Below are positions 27,065 to 37,408 of a stretch of 64,000 bases of DNA, piece by piece (within the stretch, counting starts at the first letter, position 1; each line of letters opens with the position of its first letter). The stretch covers positions 248,001-312,000 of the forward strand of contig NZ_OKQO01000004.1 in NCBI RefSeq assembly GCF_900289145.1, given 5' to 3'. The notes under the pieces were generated by a model. It saw only the letters and a list, made by a program, of their open reading frames with translations. It did not search any database and was not told the DNA's origin. This DNA is from Neobittarella massiliensis (ex Bilen et al. 2018) (lineage in GTDB: Bacteria > Bacillota > Clostridia > Oscillospirales > Ruminococcaceae). The translations under genes were made by a program, and so were the position numbers.

Positions 27065-27383
27065 TGAGATCCCTCCTATTCGTTAGACAAGTAGAACAAT
27101 TTTACAATCTTACCATACTACTTGCTGCAGGTAGAAACAAGAGATCTCATATACTTTTTACAGATTGTACAGGAATTGCTGCCTCGATACCGTGCATCTG
27201 CCGATAATACTGGTATGCAAAAAAGAGTGAGACAGTGTTGAGCACAAATGCAGGGTACAGAAAGAATGGTTTAGTATAAATAAAAAGGCACCCGACGTTT
27301 AAAACGGCGGGTGCTTTTTATTCACTTAGATAAACCTAGACAGAGTTCTTCGGTGCCAGGCACCGGCGCCCTGGTTAAAAAAC
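27065..27383. other. Intergenic interval upstream of VOC gene and downstream of ppdK
   Basis: AT-rich; contains the VOC gene's 5' region and, at 27282-27319, the ppdK terminator. I see no gene in it. Confidence 0.5.
27282..27319 (-). terminator. Intrinsic terminator of ppdK
   Basis: AAAAAGGCACCCGACG and CGGCGGGTGCTTTTT form a long stem with T runs on both strands, 65 bp beyond the ppdK stop. Confidence 0.88.
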
Positions 27384-30005
27384 TTAGTCTTTCAGCGCAG
27401 CCTGAGCGGCGGCCAATCTGGCGATGGGCACGCGGAAAGGCGAGCAGGAGACATAGTCCAGGCCGGCGCGGTGGCAGAACTCGACCGACGTCGGATCACC
27501 GCCGTGCTCGCCGCAGATGCCCAGGTGGATGTCAGGTCTGGTCTGGCGGCCCAGTTTGGCGGCCATCTCTACCAGCTTGCCAACACCTTTCTGGTCCAGG
27601 TGAGCAAACGGGTCGGACTCGTAGACTTTGTTGTCGTAGTAGTAATCCAGGAACTTGCCGGCGTCGTCACGGCTAAAGCCGAAGGTCATCTGGGTGAGGT
27701 CGTTGGTACCGAAACTGAAGAACTCGGCCTCGGTGGCGATCTCGTCGGCAGTCAGAGCAGCGCGGGGGATCTCGATCATGGTGCCGACTTCGTACTCGAG
27801 GTCGATACCCGACTCGGCGATCAGCTTGTCAGCGGTGGCAACGACCACGTCTTTGACAAACTTCAGCTCTTTGACCTCGCCGACCAGCGGGATCATGATC
27901 TGGGGTTTTACCGAGAATTTGCCTTTCTTGGTGACGTTGATGGCCGCTTTGATGACGGCAGTGGTCTGCATCTCGGCGATCTCGGGATAGGAGACAGCCA
28001 GGCGGCAGCCGCGGTGACCCATCATGGGGTTAAACTCGTGCAGAGAGGCGATAACGGTCTTGAGCTTCTCAACGGTGATGCCCAGCTCGTCGGCGATCTC
28101 TTTGATGTCCTCTTCCTTGGTGGGCAGGAACTCATGCAGCGGGGGATCGAGGAAACGAATGGTTACCGGGTCGCCCTCCATCACTTCGTACAGCGCCTCG
28201 AAGTCACCCTGCTGATAGGGCTCGATTTTGGCCAGCGCTTTTTTGCGGTCCTCGGTGTTCTCGGCCACGATCATCTCGCGCATGGCTTTGATACGGGTCT
28301 CCTCGAAGAACATGTGCTCGGTACGGCACAGGCCAATACCCTGTGCGCCGAAAGCGCGGCCCTGCTTGGCGTCGCGCGGATTGTCGGCGTTGGCCAGCAC
28401 TTTGAGCTTGCGCACAGCATCGGCCCAAGCCATGAAACGGCTGAAGTCGCCGGAGATAGCAGCGGGGCTGGTGGGGATGGCGCCGTAGTAGATGTTACCG
28501 GTAGAGCCATCAATGGAGATGAAGTCGCCCTCTTTGATGGTCTTGCCACCCAGGGTAAACTCTTTGGCTTCCTCGTTCATGACGATCTCGCCGCAGCCGG
28601 ATACACAGCAGGTACCCATGCCACGGGCAACAACAGCAGCGTGGGAGGTCATACCGCCGCGAACGGTCAGGATACCCTCGGCTACGTTCATGCCCTCGAT
28701 ATCCTCAGGAGAGGTCTCGCGACGAACCAGAACGATCTTCTCACCGCGGTCGGCCCACTCTTTGGCGTCCTCAGCGGTAAAGACGACTTTGCCACAGGCA
28801 GCGCCCGGAGAAGCGGCCAGACCTTTGCCGATGAGCTCGGCTTTTTTCAGCTCGGCAGCGTCGAACTGGGGATGCAGCAGAGAATCCAGCTGTTTGGGCT
28901 CAACGCGCAGGACAGCTTCGTTCTCAGAGATCATGCCTTCGTCGACCAGGTCGACAGCGATCTTCAGAGCGGCAGCGGCGGTGCGTTTGCCGTTTCTGGT
29001 CTGCAGCATGAACAGCTGACCATTCTCGATGGTAAACTCCATGTCCTGCATGTCGCGGTAATGTTTCTCCAGTCGGTCGGCGATAGCGGCAAACTGGTCG
29101 TACACCTCGGGCATATCCTCTTTCAGGTGAGAGATGGGGAACGGAGTGCGTACGCCGGCGACCACGTCTTCGCCCTGAGCGTTGATCAGGTACTCGCCGA
29201 ACAGCGCTTTCTCGCCGGTGGCGGGGTTGCGGGTAAAGGCAACGCCGGTACCGGAGTTGTCGCCGGAGTTACCGAATACCATCATCTGTACGTTGACAGC
29301 GGTGCCCCAGTCGTAGGGGATCTCATTCATGCGGCGGTAGACATTGGCGCGGGGGTTGTCCCAAGAGCGGAACACGGCTTTAACGGCCTCCATCAGCTGG
29401 ACCTTGGGGTCAGCGGGGAAGTCGGTGCCTTTCTTCTCTTTGTAGAAAGCTTTGAAACGGACGACCAGGTCTTTCATGTCGTCGGCATCCAGCTCGGTAT
29501 CCTGAACGACACCGCGCTCCTCTTTCTTCTGGTCGATGATCTTCTCGAACTCGGGTTTGGGCAGTTCCATGACCACGTCAGAGAACATCTGGATGAAGCG
29601 GCGATAGGAATCGTAGGCGAAACGGGGGTTGTTCGTGAACTTGGCAAAGCCCTCGACCACCTCGTCGTTGAGGCCCAGGTTGAGGATGGTGTCCATCATG
29701 CCGGGCATAGAAGCTCTGGCGCCGGAGCGGACAGAGACCAGCAGCGGGTTCTCGGGGTCGCCGAATTTTTTGCCGACCAGTTTCTCAAAATCAGCCAGAT
29801 TGGCGAAGATCTCGTTCTGGATATCCTCGTTGATCTGTTTGCCGTCTTTGTAGTACTGGGTGCAGGCCTCGGTGGTGACGGTGAAGCCCTGGGGCACCGG
29901 CATGCCCAGGTTGGTCATCTCGGCCAGGTTGGCACCTTTGCCGCCCAAGAGCTCGCGCATAGTGCCGTTGCCCTCGGAAAATTTGTACACAAATTTTGTG
30001 CTCAC
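27384..30005 (-). CDS. ppdK: Pyruvate, phosphate dikinase
   Basis: Interconverts pyruvate + ATP + Pi and phosphoenolpyruvate + AMP + PPi, often used glycolytically by anaerobes. At 873 residues it has the normal length. The N-terminal ATP-grasp domain starts with the LLGGKGANLAEM loop. The central swivelling domain carries the phospho-His motif GGMTSHAAVVARGMG (near residue 455). The C-terminal PEP/pyruvate barrel has GLCRTEHMFF, MMGHRGCRL, FSFGTNDLTQMTFG and the acid Cys in LGICGEHGGDP. GTG 30005 follows AGGAGGT. It is monocistronic with its own promoter and terminator. Confidence 0.97.
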   Translation of the reverse strand: MSTKFVYKFSEGNGTMRELLGGKGANLAEMTNLGMPVPQGFTVTTEACTQYYKDGKQINEDIQNEIFANLADFEKLVGKKFGDPENPLLVSVRSGARASMPGMMDTILNLGLNDEVVEGFAKFTNNPRFAYDSYRRFIQMFSDVVMELPKPEFEKIIDQKKEERGVVQDTELDADDMKDLVVRFKAFYKEKKGTDFPADPKVQLMEAVKAVFRSWDNPRANVYRRMNEIPYDWGTAVNVQMMVFGNSGDNSGTGVAFTRNPATGEKALFGEYLINAQGEDVVAGVRTPFPISHLKEDMPEVYDQFAAIADRLEKHYRDMQDMEFTIENGQLFMLQTRNGKRTAAAALKIAVDLVDEGMISENEAVLRVEPKQLDSLLHPQFDAAELKKAELIGKGLAASPGAACGKVVFTAEDAKEWADRGEKIVLVRRETSPEDIEGMNVAEGILTVRGGMTSHAAVVARGMGTCCVSGCGEIVMNEEAKEFTLGGKTIKEGDFISIDGSTGNIYYGAIPTSPAAISGDFSRFMAWADAVRKLKVLANADNPRDAKQGRAFGAQGIGLCRTEHMFFEETRIKAMREMIVAENTEDRKKALAKIEPYQQGDFEALYEVMEGDPVTIRFLDPPLHEFLPTKEEDIKEIADELGITVEKLKTVIASLHEFNPMMGHRGCRLAVSYPEIAEMQTTAVIKAAINVTKKGKFSVKPQIMIPLVGEVKELKFVKDVVVATADKLIAESGIDLEYEVGTMIEIPRAALTADEIATEAEFFSFGTNDLTQMTFGFSRDDAGKFLDYYYDNKVYESDPFAHLDQKGVGKLVEMAAKLGRQTRPDIHLGICGEHGGDPTSVEFCHRAGLDYVSCSPFRVPIARLAAAQAALKD

Positions 30006-30161
30006 AAATATCTACCTCCTGATATTTTTACATCCACACAAACAGACAGCAAAATACCCATGCAGATATCTCCTCGCAAGCGGATTTCTCGCGGGGTTAA
30101 AATCTGCACAGAGTGCGTCGCTGATTGTTCATATGCTTTAGACCCTTTGTCTATGCCTATC

Positions 30162-30170
30162 ATTATAACA
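30162..30170 (-). promoter_or_regulatory. Extended -10 promoter of ppdK
   Basis: On the minus strand the sequence TGTTATAAT is a perfect extended -10, about 155 bp before the ppdK start. The -35 is weak. Confidence 0.6.
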
Positions 30171-30260
30171 AATGGGACCTCTATTTGCTATACCCAAATT
30201 GATTTGGCGGGCAAATATTGTGTAGTTTCCATATATTTTCCCCAGCAAATCAAAAAGGAC

Positions 30261-30289
30261 TTGCAAAAAAGTTTTAAAATTGTAATAAT
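30261..30289 (+). promoter_or_regulatory. Candidate promoter of the glmU operon
   Basis: TTGCAA (30261-30266) and AATAAT (30284-30289) with 17 bp between, inside a strongly AT-rich stretch. Confidence 0.4.
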
Positions 30290-30477
30290 TATATATACAA
30301 ACTGGGTCGGACGTCTGCCTATTTCACAAAAAATTGTTGTTTTCGCGGGTGCAGTGCGCCCGCTTTTGGGCTGTTTTAGGTCGTGAAAAGAGATCGGGCA
30401 GACCGCGAGCAGATGTTCTGGCTCACCGCCATGAGAGATAGCGCCTTATCGGCGCGTTTTGTGTGGGAGGAAAAGTA

Positions 30478-31890
30478 ATGGAGCAAACCATCAGCGCAGT
30501 GGTGCTGGCTGCCGGCGAAGGCAAACGCATGCGCTCGAAAAAACCCAAGGTGCTCTGCGAGGTGCTTTTTAAGCCGATGATCAACTGGGTCGTCGATGCG
30601 CTGCGCGAGGCCGATATACAGGACATATGTGCCGTGGTGGGCAACGGCAGCCAGCAGGTCATCGACGTGTTGGGTGACGATGTGACCACGGTGCTGCAAA
30701 AAGAGAGACTGGGAACAGGGCATGCTGTGATGCAGGGGAGAGTATTTTTATCTTCGCGTACCAATGGGCATACCCTGATTTTATGTGGAGACGCCCCTTT
30801 TATCGACGCCGACACCATCCGCCGCTCGCTTCGGGCGCACGTGCAGAGCGGCGACGCAGTCACTGTGATCACTGCCGAGCTGAGCGACCCCACCGGCTAT
30901 GGCCGCATCGTAAAAGGGAGCGATGGCAAGATAGCGGCAATTGTGGAGCAAAAAGACGCCACCCCTGAGCAGCTGCTTATAAAAGAGGTCAATTCCGGCG
31001 CTTTCTGGTTTAAGACCGGCGACCTGTTAGAGGTGCTCGACAGCTTAAAAAATGACAATGCCCAGGGCGAGTACTACCTGACTGACTCGGTGGCGCTGCT
31101 CATCGAGATGGGCCGCGGGGCCGGGAGCTTTGCCGCCGCCAGCGATGATGTGGTGCTGGGGGCCAACGATCGGCGCAGCCTGTACAAACTCAACCAGATC
31201 GCCCGGCAGCGGGTCATCGAGCGGATGATGGACGAGGGGGTAGAGTTTGTCAGCTGTGACGGCGTAGTGCTGTCGCCCGACTGCCAGATCGGCCCCGATA
31301 CCAAAGTGCTGCCTGGGACCATCGTCAAAGGTCGCTCGGTCATCGGTGGCGGCTGCATCGTCGGCCCCAACTCGCTCATCGACGATTCGGTCATCGGCGA
31401 CGACAGCATCATCAACAGCACCCATATGCAAAATGCCACTGTGGGCAGCGGGGTGCGCATGGGCCCGTTCGTGCAGCTGCGGCCCAATTCGCATATTGGC
31501 GACATGGCTAAGGTGGGTAACTTTGTAGAGGTGAAAAACTCCACCGTGGGCGAAAAGACCAGCATCGCCCACCTGACTTATGTGGGCGACAGTGATGTGG
31601 GCGACCGGGTCAACTTCGGCTGCGGCTGCGTCACCGTCAATTACGACGGGTCTAATAAGTTTCGCACCACCATCGAGAGCGACTCATTTATCGGCTGCAA
31701 CACCAACCTGGTGGCGCCGGTAAAGGTGGGGCAGGGGGCCTATACCGCCGCCGGCTCTACCATCACTGAGGACGTGCCCGCCGGCTCGCTGGCTATCGAG
31801 CGCGGATACCAGAAAAATATCGAGGGGTGGGCCAGCAAAAAGCTTGCGGCCCGCATCAAGAAACAGCGGGCCCAAAAAGAGGAGAAGTAG
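30478..31890 (+). CDS. glmU: Bifunctional GlcN-1-P acetyltransferase/UDP-GlcNAc pyrophosphorylase
   Basis: Makes UDP-GlcNAc for peptidoglycan. The 470-residue protein has an N-terminal uridylyltransferase domain with LAAGEGKRMRSKKPKVL and a QKERLGTGHA loop. A left-handed beta-helix (residues about 250-450) with hexapeptide repeats follows, carrying the acetyl-CoA site region (VNYDGSNKFRTTI). ATG 30478 follows GGGAGG. It heads the glmU-prs-pth-mfd run, a common order in Clostridia. Confidence 0.96.
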   Translation: MEQTISAVVLAAGEGKRMRSKKPKVLCEVLFKPMINWVVDALREADIQDICAVVGNGSQQVIDVLGDDVTTVLQKERLGTGHAVMQGRVFLSSRTNGHTLILCGDAPFIDADTIRRSLRAHVQSGDAVTVITAELSDPTGYGRIVKGSDGKIAAIVEQKDATPEQLLIKEVNSGAFWFKTGDLLEVLDSLKNDNAQGEYYLTDSVALLIEMGRGAGSFAAASDDVVLGANDRRSLYKLNQIARQRVIERMMDEGVEFVSCDGVVLSPDCQIGPDTKVLPGTIVKGRSVIGGGCIVGPNSLIDDSVIGDDSIINSTHMQNATVGSGVRMGPFVQLRPNSHIGDMAKVGNFVEVKNSTVGEKTSIAHLTYVGDSDVGDRVNFGCGCVTVNYDGSNKFRTTIESDSFIGCNTNLVAPVKVGQGAYTAAGSTITEDVPAGSLAIERGYQKNIEGWASKKLAARIKKQRAQKEEK

Positions 31891-31975
31891 CCGGCCGCTA
31901 TCAAAAAGGGGAGAAACGGCGGACCGTGTCCCGCCGGATAAGGGATAGACTTGATTTTAAGATAGGGGAAAAATT

Positions 31976-32929
31976 ATGAACATACACGGGAAAGACATCA
32001 AGATTTTTACCGCGAACTCCAACCCCAAAGTGGCCGGAGAGATCGCCGAGTATCTGGGGCTGCCGGTGGGCAAATCCGACGTAGGGCAGTTTTCTGACGG
32101 CGAGATCTCGGTGGCAATCCACGAGTCGGTCCGCGGCTCAGACGTCTTTGTAGTGCAGTCTACCTGTGCGCCGGTCAACCGCCACCTGATGGAGATGCTC
32201 ATCATGATCGACGCCTTTAAACGGGCCTCGGCCGGCCGGGTGACGGCGGTCATCCCCTACTTTGGCTACGCCAGGCAGGACCGCAAGTCCAAGGCCCGCG
32301 ACCCCATCTCGGCCAAGCTGGTGGCCGACCTGATCACCGCCGCCGGCGCCGACCGGGTGCTGACCATGGACCTGCACGCCGCTCAGCTGCAGGGCTTCTT
32401 CGACATCCCGGTAGATCACCTGCTGGGCGTGCCTCTGCTGGCCCCGTACTTTGAAAAGAAGTTTGCCGGCGCCGACGACGTGGTGGTAGTGTCGCCCGAT
32501 TTCGGCTCGGTGACCCGTGCCCGTAACTTCGCCCAGAAACTGGATTTCCCCATCGCCATTGTCGACAAGCGCCGCCAGAAGGCCAATGTGTCGGAAGTGA
32601 TGAATATCATCGGCGACGTGAAAGACAAGCGCATCATCTTGGTCGACGACATGATCGACACCGCCGGCACCTTATGTAACGGCGCCAAAGCGCTGATCGA
32701 GAAAGGCGCCAAAGAGGTATACGCCTGCGCCACCCATGCGGTGCTCTCCGGTCCAGCCATCGAGCGCATCAAAGAGAGCCCCATCAAAGAGCTGGTGTTT
32801 TTAGATACCGTCCCGCTGCCCAAAGAAAAGCAGCTGGACAAGATCAAAGTGCTGCCGGTGGCCCCCGTATTTGCCGAGGCCATCGCCCGTATCTACTCAG
32901 ACAAACCAGTGTCGACGCTGTTTGTCTGA
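31976..32929 (+). CDS. prs: Ribose-phosphate pyrophosphokinase
   Basis: Makes PRPP from ribose 5-phosphate and ATP. It is 317 residues with the family elements [35 protein letters not shown] and the PRPP loop [10 protein letters not shown]. It lies 85 bp after glmU and is probably cotranscribed. ATG 31976 is preceded by AGGGGAAAA. Confidence 0.97.
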   Translation: MNIHGKDIKIFTANSNPKVAGEIAEYLGLPVGKSDVGQFSDGEISVAIHESVRGSDVFVVQSTCAPVNRHLMEMLIMIDAFKRASAGRVTAVIPYFGYARQDRKSKARDPISAKLVADLITAAGADRVLTMDLHAAQLQGFFDIPVDHLLGVPLLAPYFEKKFAGADDVVVVSPDFGSVTRARNFAQKLDFPIAIVDKRRQKANVSEVMNIIGDVKDKRIILVDDMIDTAGTLCNGAKALIEKGAKEVYACATHAVLSGPAIERIKESPIKELVFLDTVPLPKEKQLDKIKVLPVAPVFAEAIARIYSDKPVSTLFV

Positions 32930-33001
32930 GTGCAGTGCCGCCGGGCCAGCTCGGCTGAGGCACCCAGCGCAGAAGACGGGCGGCATACAGGTGTACATAG
33001 C

Positions 33002-33056
33002 AATTGGCGGGGCGGTGTTTTTCACCGGTCCGCCAATAGGCGTTTCGCCGCTTTTT
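33002..33056 (+). terminator. Hairpins downstream of prs
   Basis: ATTGGCGG...CCGCCAAT with an inner GCGGTG/CACCG pairing (33002-33038), then a small GGCG-TTT-CGCC followed by GCTTTTT (33039-33056). Together they look like a terminator or attenuator in the 280-bp prs-pth gap. Confidence 0.5.
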
Positions 33057-33209
33057 GGCAAATTTTTGCGCGGCACCGTGACACAATGAGCTGAAAGAGC
33101 AGTGTCATACTTAAACCGGGCTTACCCAATGGGCAGCGCGGCGATAAAATTTGCCCGCATATAAACCAGCTAAACGCCCCCAGATGGGGAAGTAGGAGGG
33201 ACTTTTATC

Positions 33210-33800
33210 GTGGCACTGTTTTCGCGGCCCCAATTTGACCTGTGTGTGGTGGGCCTTGGCAACCCCGGACCCAAATATCAATATACCCGGCACAACACCG
33301 GCTTTATACTGATGGAGAAGATAGCCGATCAACTGGGAGTCAAGATCGATCGGGCCCGTTTTCAGGGCAAATGTGGCAGCGCGCAGATAAACGGAAAAAA
33401 GGTGCTGCTGTTAATGCCTCAGACCTTTATGAACCTCTCGGGCCACAGCGTGCTGGAGGCCTGCAACTACTATCAGATCCCACCGGAAAAAGTGCTGGTC
33501 ATCTTTGATGATATCTCGCTGGAGATAGGCAAGATGCGCATCCGGCGTAAGGGATCGCACGGCGGGCACAACGGTATCCGCGATATCAGTTACTGCCTGG
33601 ACAGCGAGGCGTTTCCGCGTATCAAGGTGGGTATCGGCAAAAAGCCCGACCCCCGCTACGACCTGGCCGACTGGGTGCTCTCCCGCTTTACCGAGAGCGA
33701 GCGCCGCCGCATCGAGGAATTGGCCGAGCCCTGCCTGGACACCGTACAGCTGGTGTTGCAGGACAATATCGGCGAGGCCATGAACCGCTACAACAGCTAG
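33210..33800 (+). CDS. pth: Peptidyl-tRNA hydrolase
   Basis: Recycles peptidyl-tRNA dropped by ribosomes. 196 residues with GLGNPGPKYQYTRHNTGF (catalytic His in RHNTG), PQTFMNLSG and the KGSHGGHNG loop near residue 110. GTG 33210 follows TAGGAGGG. It is separated from mfd by only 9 bp. Confidence 0.96.
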   Translation: MALFSRPQFDLCVVGLGNPGPKYQYTRHNTGFILMEKIADQLGVKIDRARFQGKCGSAQINGKKVLLLMPQTFMNLSGHSVLEACNYYQIPPEKVLVIFDDISLEIGKMRIRRKGSHGGHNGIRDISYCLDSEAFPRIKVGIGKKPDPRYDLADWVLSRFTESERRRIEELAEPCLDTVQLVLQDNIGEAMNRYNS

Positions 33801-33809
33801 AGGCGCACC

Positions 33810-36800
33810 ATGGAATTTTTTCACAGTATCCTGCAGAACTCGGGTCCCTATCAAAGGTTAAAAGACGCACTGAAAGACGAAAATACCCCCATAGCGGGGT
33901 ACGGGCTGTCTACGGTGCACAAATCCAACCTGGCCATGGCCGCTTACTGCGACCTGGGCGGGCAATTTTTGCTGCTCTGCCCTGACGAGCGCTCGGCCGA
34001 GCGCACCTGTGACAACATCAACAACATGTACGGCAGCCTGCTGGCCCAGGTGTATCGGCAAAAAGATTTTGTATTTCGGCCTATCGAGGGGGCCTCGCGG
34101 GAATTTGAGTACAGTCGCCTGGCAGTGCTGGGTGGCATACTCGACGGCAGCTGTAAGATCGTGGTAACCACCGCCCCGGCGGCGCTGCAACACACGATAC
34201 CACCACAGCTTTACCGGCAAAACAGTTTTGAGGTGGGTCAGGGCGACGAGCTGCCGGTACAGCAGCTGGCTGCGCGGCTGGTGGCCAGCGGGTATATCCG
34301 CCGGCCGCAGGTAGATGGTCCAGGTCAATTTTCACTGCGGGGCGGTATTCTGGATATCTTTCCCCCGCAGGCGGCGCAGCCGCTGCGCCTGGAGTACTGG
34401 GGCGACGAGATCGATACCATCTGCACTTTCGACCTACTGAGCCAGCGGCGCACCGACCAGCTGGAGAAGATAGCCATCACCCCGGCCAAAGAGGTGCTTA
34501 TACAGGAGCCGGAAGACCTGGTAAAGCAGCTGCAAAAACTGGCCGCCAAGCAGAAAAACGAGCAGCTGGCGGCAGATATCGAGCGGGCACAAAACGGTGT
34601 GGAGATCGTGGACATTGACCGCTATATCGGCCTATGTTACCCGCAAGGAGCAACGCTGTTTGACTATTTAGAAGACGCAGTGGTATTTACCAGTGAGCTA
34701 AACGATATTTTGGTAGAGCTCGACAACTTTCTGTGGCAGATGGGAGAGGATATCCAAACGCTCCTGGAAGAGGGGCTACTGGTAGAAAAACTCACCACTT
34801 TTTGCGGTGATAAGGGTTACCTGCTGGGGCAGTTGGGCCGGCGGCGCACCGCCTTTTTAGAGACTTTTTCCCGCCCCATCCCCGACTTTGCCTTAAAAGA
34901 TCTGATCGATTTTACCGCTATCTCTACCTCCTGCTGGAGCGGCCAGATGCAGATGCTGCGCGAGGAGATCGACGGCCAGTTGGAAAAGAGCTACTGCCTG
35001 TTAATTTTGGCCGGCACCGAAAAATCAGCTCGTACGCTGGCCCACGACCTGCAAAAAGACGGCTATAGCGCCCAGTATACCGAGAGCGGCAAAGATATCG
35101 TGGCCGGGCGGATATACGTGGCCACCGGCAGCTTGTCGGCGGGCTTTGAGTACCCCGAACTGCGAGTAGGGGTCATCACCTATCTGCAGACCAATGTGGG
35201 TGCCGGTAAGCGCCGGGCCAAAAAGGTGCGCAAAAAAGATGCTATAACTTCGCTGGAGGACATCACCAAAGGCGACTACGTGGTGCATATCGCCCACGGT
35301 ATCGGCCAGTTCGACGGGGTGACCCAGCTGGAGATACAGGGGGTAAAAAAGGACTATTTAAAGATCAAGTACTCGGGCAAAGACGTGCTGTTCGTGCCGG
35401 TGACCCAACTCGATCTGGTGTCGAAATACATCGGCCCCAAAGAGGATAAGCGGGTAAAGCTCAACCGGCTGCACTCCACCGAGTGGCAGAAGACCAAACA
35501 GCGAGTATACGCCTCAGTGCGCGACATGGCTGACGAACTCATCGCACTGTATGCCTCCCGCGCTCAGGCCAAAGGCTTCGCCTTCTCTGCGGACAACGAC
35601 TGGCAGCGAGAATTTGAAGAGCGCTTCGAGTACGCCGAGACCGACGATCAGCTGCGATGCATCCAGGAGATCAAACAGGATATGCAGTCTCTTCGCCCCA
35701 TGGACCGCATTTTGTGCGGTGACGTGGGCTTTGGCAAGACCGAAGTGGCGCTGCGGGCAGCATTTAAATGTGTGCTCGACTCCAAGCAGTGCGCCATTTT
35801 GGTGCCCACCACCATCCTGGCTTGGCAGCACTATCAGAACCTGCTCAAGCGCATCGGCGACTTCCCGGTAAAGGTAGAGCTGCTCTCGCGCTTTCGCAAT
35901 GCCAAGCAGCAGCGCGAGATCATCCGTCAACTGCGCACCGGCGAGGTGGATATCGTGGTGGGCACTCACCGCCTCATCCAAAAAGATGTAAAGTTTAAAG
36001 ACCTGGGACTGGCCATCATCGACGAGGAGCAGCGCTTTGGCGTGGCTCACAAAGAGCGGTTCAAAGAGGCGTTTAAGGGGATCGATCTGCTGACGCTGTC
36101 GGCCACCCCCATCCCCCGCACCCTGAACATGGCTATGTCGGGCATCCGCGACATCTCCATCATCGACGAGGCGCCCCAGGACCGCCACCCCATCCAGACT
36201 TATGTGGTGGAACACAGCGACGTGCTGGTGGCCGACGCCATCAAAAAGGAGCTGCGCCGTGGCGGCCAGGTCTATTATCTGTATAACAAGGTGGAATCGA
36301 TCGAGAGCCGGGCGGCCAAGATCGCCCAGATGGTCCCCGGGGCCAGCGTGGCTTTTGCCCACGGTAAAATGACCGAGCGGGAACTGTCGTCGGTGTGGTC
36401 GCAACTGCTTGACGGCACCATCGACGTGTTGGTTTGCACCACCATCATCGAGACCGGAGTGGACGTGGCCAACTGCAACACCCTCATTATCGAGGACGCC
36501 GACCGACTAGGTCTGTCGCAGCTATATCAGATACGCGGCCGTGTGGGCCGCTCCACCAAGCGGGCCTTTGCCTACTTTACCTTTAAGCGGGGCAAGGTGC
36601 TCACCGAGATCGCCTCTAAACGGCTTACAGCCATCCGCGAGTTTACCAGTTTTGGATCGGGCTTTAAGATCGCCATGCGCGACCTGGAGCTGCGGGGCGC
36701 CGGCAACCTGCTGGGGGCCCAACAGCACGGCCATATGGAGGCGGTGGGTTACGATATGTACCTGCGCCTGTTGGCCGAGGCGGTGAGCGAGAAAAAAGGC

Positions 36801-37256
36801 GAGGAGCGGCCGTACAAGAATGAGGAGTGCCAGGTGGATATCCAGGTGGACGCCTATATCCCTGAGACCTATATCGAGAGCCTGCCCAGCCGTATCGATA
36901 TCTATAAAAAGATCGCTGCCATCGCCTCGCGGCAGGAGGCAGACGACGTGCTCGACGAGATTATCGACCGCTTTTCCGACCCGCCGCGCAGCGTGCTGGG
37001 ACTCATCGATGTGGCGCTTTTGCGCAACCAGGCGGCAGGGCTCGACATCACCGAGATCGTACAGCGGGAAGATACCATCTATTTCTATATAGGCCGGCCG
37101 AATATGGACCGCATCTCGCGGGCGCTTTCGGGGGGCACCGGCGCCAAGAATATCGTCTTTAACGCCGGTCAAAAGCCATATTTGGCCGCGCGACTGGCAG
37201 CGGGCCAAAAGCCTATCGACCTGATCAAAAAAGTGTTGGCACTGATGGAGAAATAG
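33810..37256 (+). CDS. mfd: Transcription-repair coupling factor
   Basis: Displaces RNA polymerase stalled at lesions and recruits UvrA. At 1148 residues it has the usual length. Domains in order: UvrB-like N-terminal part, CarD-type RNA-polymerase interaction domain (about 485-560, GDYVVHIAHGIGQF), and a RecG-like SF2 translocase. The translocase has Walker A GDVGFGKTE, DEEQRFG, LSATPIPRTLNMA and the QIRGRVGRS motif VI. The C-terminal TRCF domain ends the protein. The pth-mfd-foldase order is typical of Firmicutes. Confidence 0.97.
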   Translation: MEFFHSILQNSGPYQRLKDALKDENTPIAGYGLSTVHKSNLAMAAYCDLGGQFLLLCPDERSAERTCDNINNMYGSLLAQVYRQKDFVFRPIEGASREFEYSRLAVLGGILDGSCKIVVTTAPAALQHTIPPQLYRQNSFEVGQGDELPVQQLAARLVASGYIRRPQVDGPGQFSLRGGILDIFPPQAAQPLRLEYWGDEIDTICTFDLLSQRRTDQLEKIAITPAKEVLIQEPEDLVKQLQKLAAKQKNEQLAADIERAQNGVEIVDIDRYIGLCYPQGATLFDYLEDAVVFTSELNDILVELDNFLWQMGEDIQTLLEEGLLVEKLTTFCGDKGYLLGQLGRRRTAFLETFSRPIPDFALKDLIDFTAISTSCWSGQMQMLREEIDGQLEKSYCLLILAGTEKSARTLAHDLQKDGYSAQYTESGKDIVAGRIYVATGSLSAGFEYPELRVGVITYLQTNVGAGKRRAKKVRKKDAITSLEDITKGDYVVHIAHGIGQFDGVTQLEIQGVKKDYLKIKYSGKDVLFVPVTQLDLVSKYIGPKEDKRVKLNRLHSTEWQKTKQRVYASVRDMADELIALYASRAQAKGFAFSADNDWQREFEERFEYAETDDQLRCIQEIKQDMQSLRPMDRILCGDVGFGKTEVALRAAFKCVLDSKQCAILVPTTILAWQHYQNLLKRIGDFPVKVELLSRFRNAKQQREIIRQLRTGEVDIVVGTHRLIQKDVKFKDLGLAIIDEEQRFGVAHKERFKEAFKGIDLLTLSATPIPRTLNMAMSGIRDISIIDEAPQDRHPIQTYVVEHSDVLVADAIKKELRRGGQVYYLYNKVESIESRAAKIAQMVPGASVAFAHGKMTERELSSVWSQLLDGTIDVLVCTTIIETGVDVANCNTLIIEDADRLGLSQLYQIRGRVGRSTKRAFAYFTFKRGKVLTEIASKRLTAIREFTSFGSGFKIAMRDLELRGAGNLLGAQQHGHMEAVGYDMYLRLLAEAVSEKKGEERPYKNEECQVDIQVDAYIPETYIESLPSRIDIYKKIAAIASRQEADDVLDEIIDRFSDPPRSVLGLIDVALLRNQAAGLDITEIVQREDTIYFYIGRPNMDRISRALSGGTGAKNIVFNAGQKPYLAARLAAGQKPIDLIKKVLALMEK

Positions 37257-37260
37257 CCGC

Positions 37261-37282
37261 CTAGCCGGCTATAGCTGGCTAG
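37261..37282 (+). terminator. Hairpin downstream of mfd
   Basis: CTAGCC-G-GCTATAGC-T-GGCTAG is an almost perfect palindrome right after the mfd stop. The T run is weak. Confidence 0.45.
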
Positions 37283-37289
37283 GTTTGCC

Positions 37290-37318
37290 TTTACACCGGG
37301 CGCGAAAATTGCTATAAT
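37290..37318 (+). promoter_or_regulatory. Promoter of the foldase lipoprotein gene
   Basis: TTTACA (37290-37295), 17-bp spacer, TATAAT (37313-37318); start codon 90 bp further on. Confidence 0.8.
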
Positions 37319-37408
37319 AACAGGCAAAGTATTATGGGGCCATAGGGCCCTGCAGAATGTTAAAAATTCCCGCCGGCGGGCTGCCGGCGTTGAGGGGGAG
37401 ACCTAGAA

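Larger units (their letters stand above)
30006..30477. other. Divergent promoter region between ppdK and glmU
   Basis: Noncoding and AT-rich. It holds the ppdK promoter (30162-30170, minus) and a possible glmU promoter (30261-30289, plus). A small GCGCC-TTATC-GGCGC hairpin followed by GTTTT lies at 30441-30459, just before the glmU ribosome-binding site. Confidence 0.55.

Noticed and set aside
27471-30386. 971-codon open frame on the plus strand opposite ppdK
   Set aside because: It is fully antisense to an unmistakable ppdK with all catalytic motifs. Its composition (His/Val/Gly/Leu-rich, no motifs) is that of a codon-bias shadow.
35514-36404. 296-codon frame antisense to mfd
   Set aside because: Mirror image of conserved helicase motifs; no ribosome-binding site or family resemblance.
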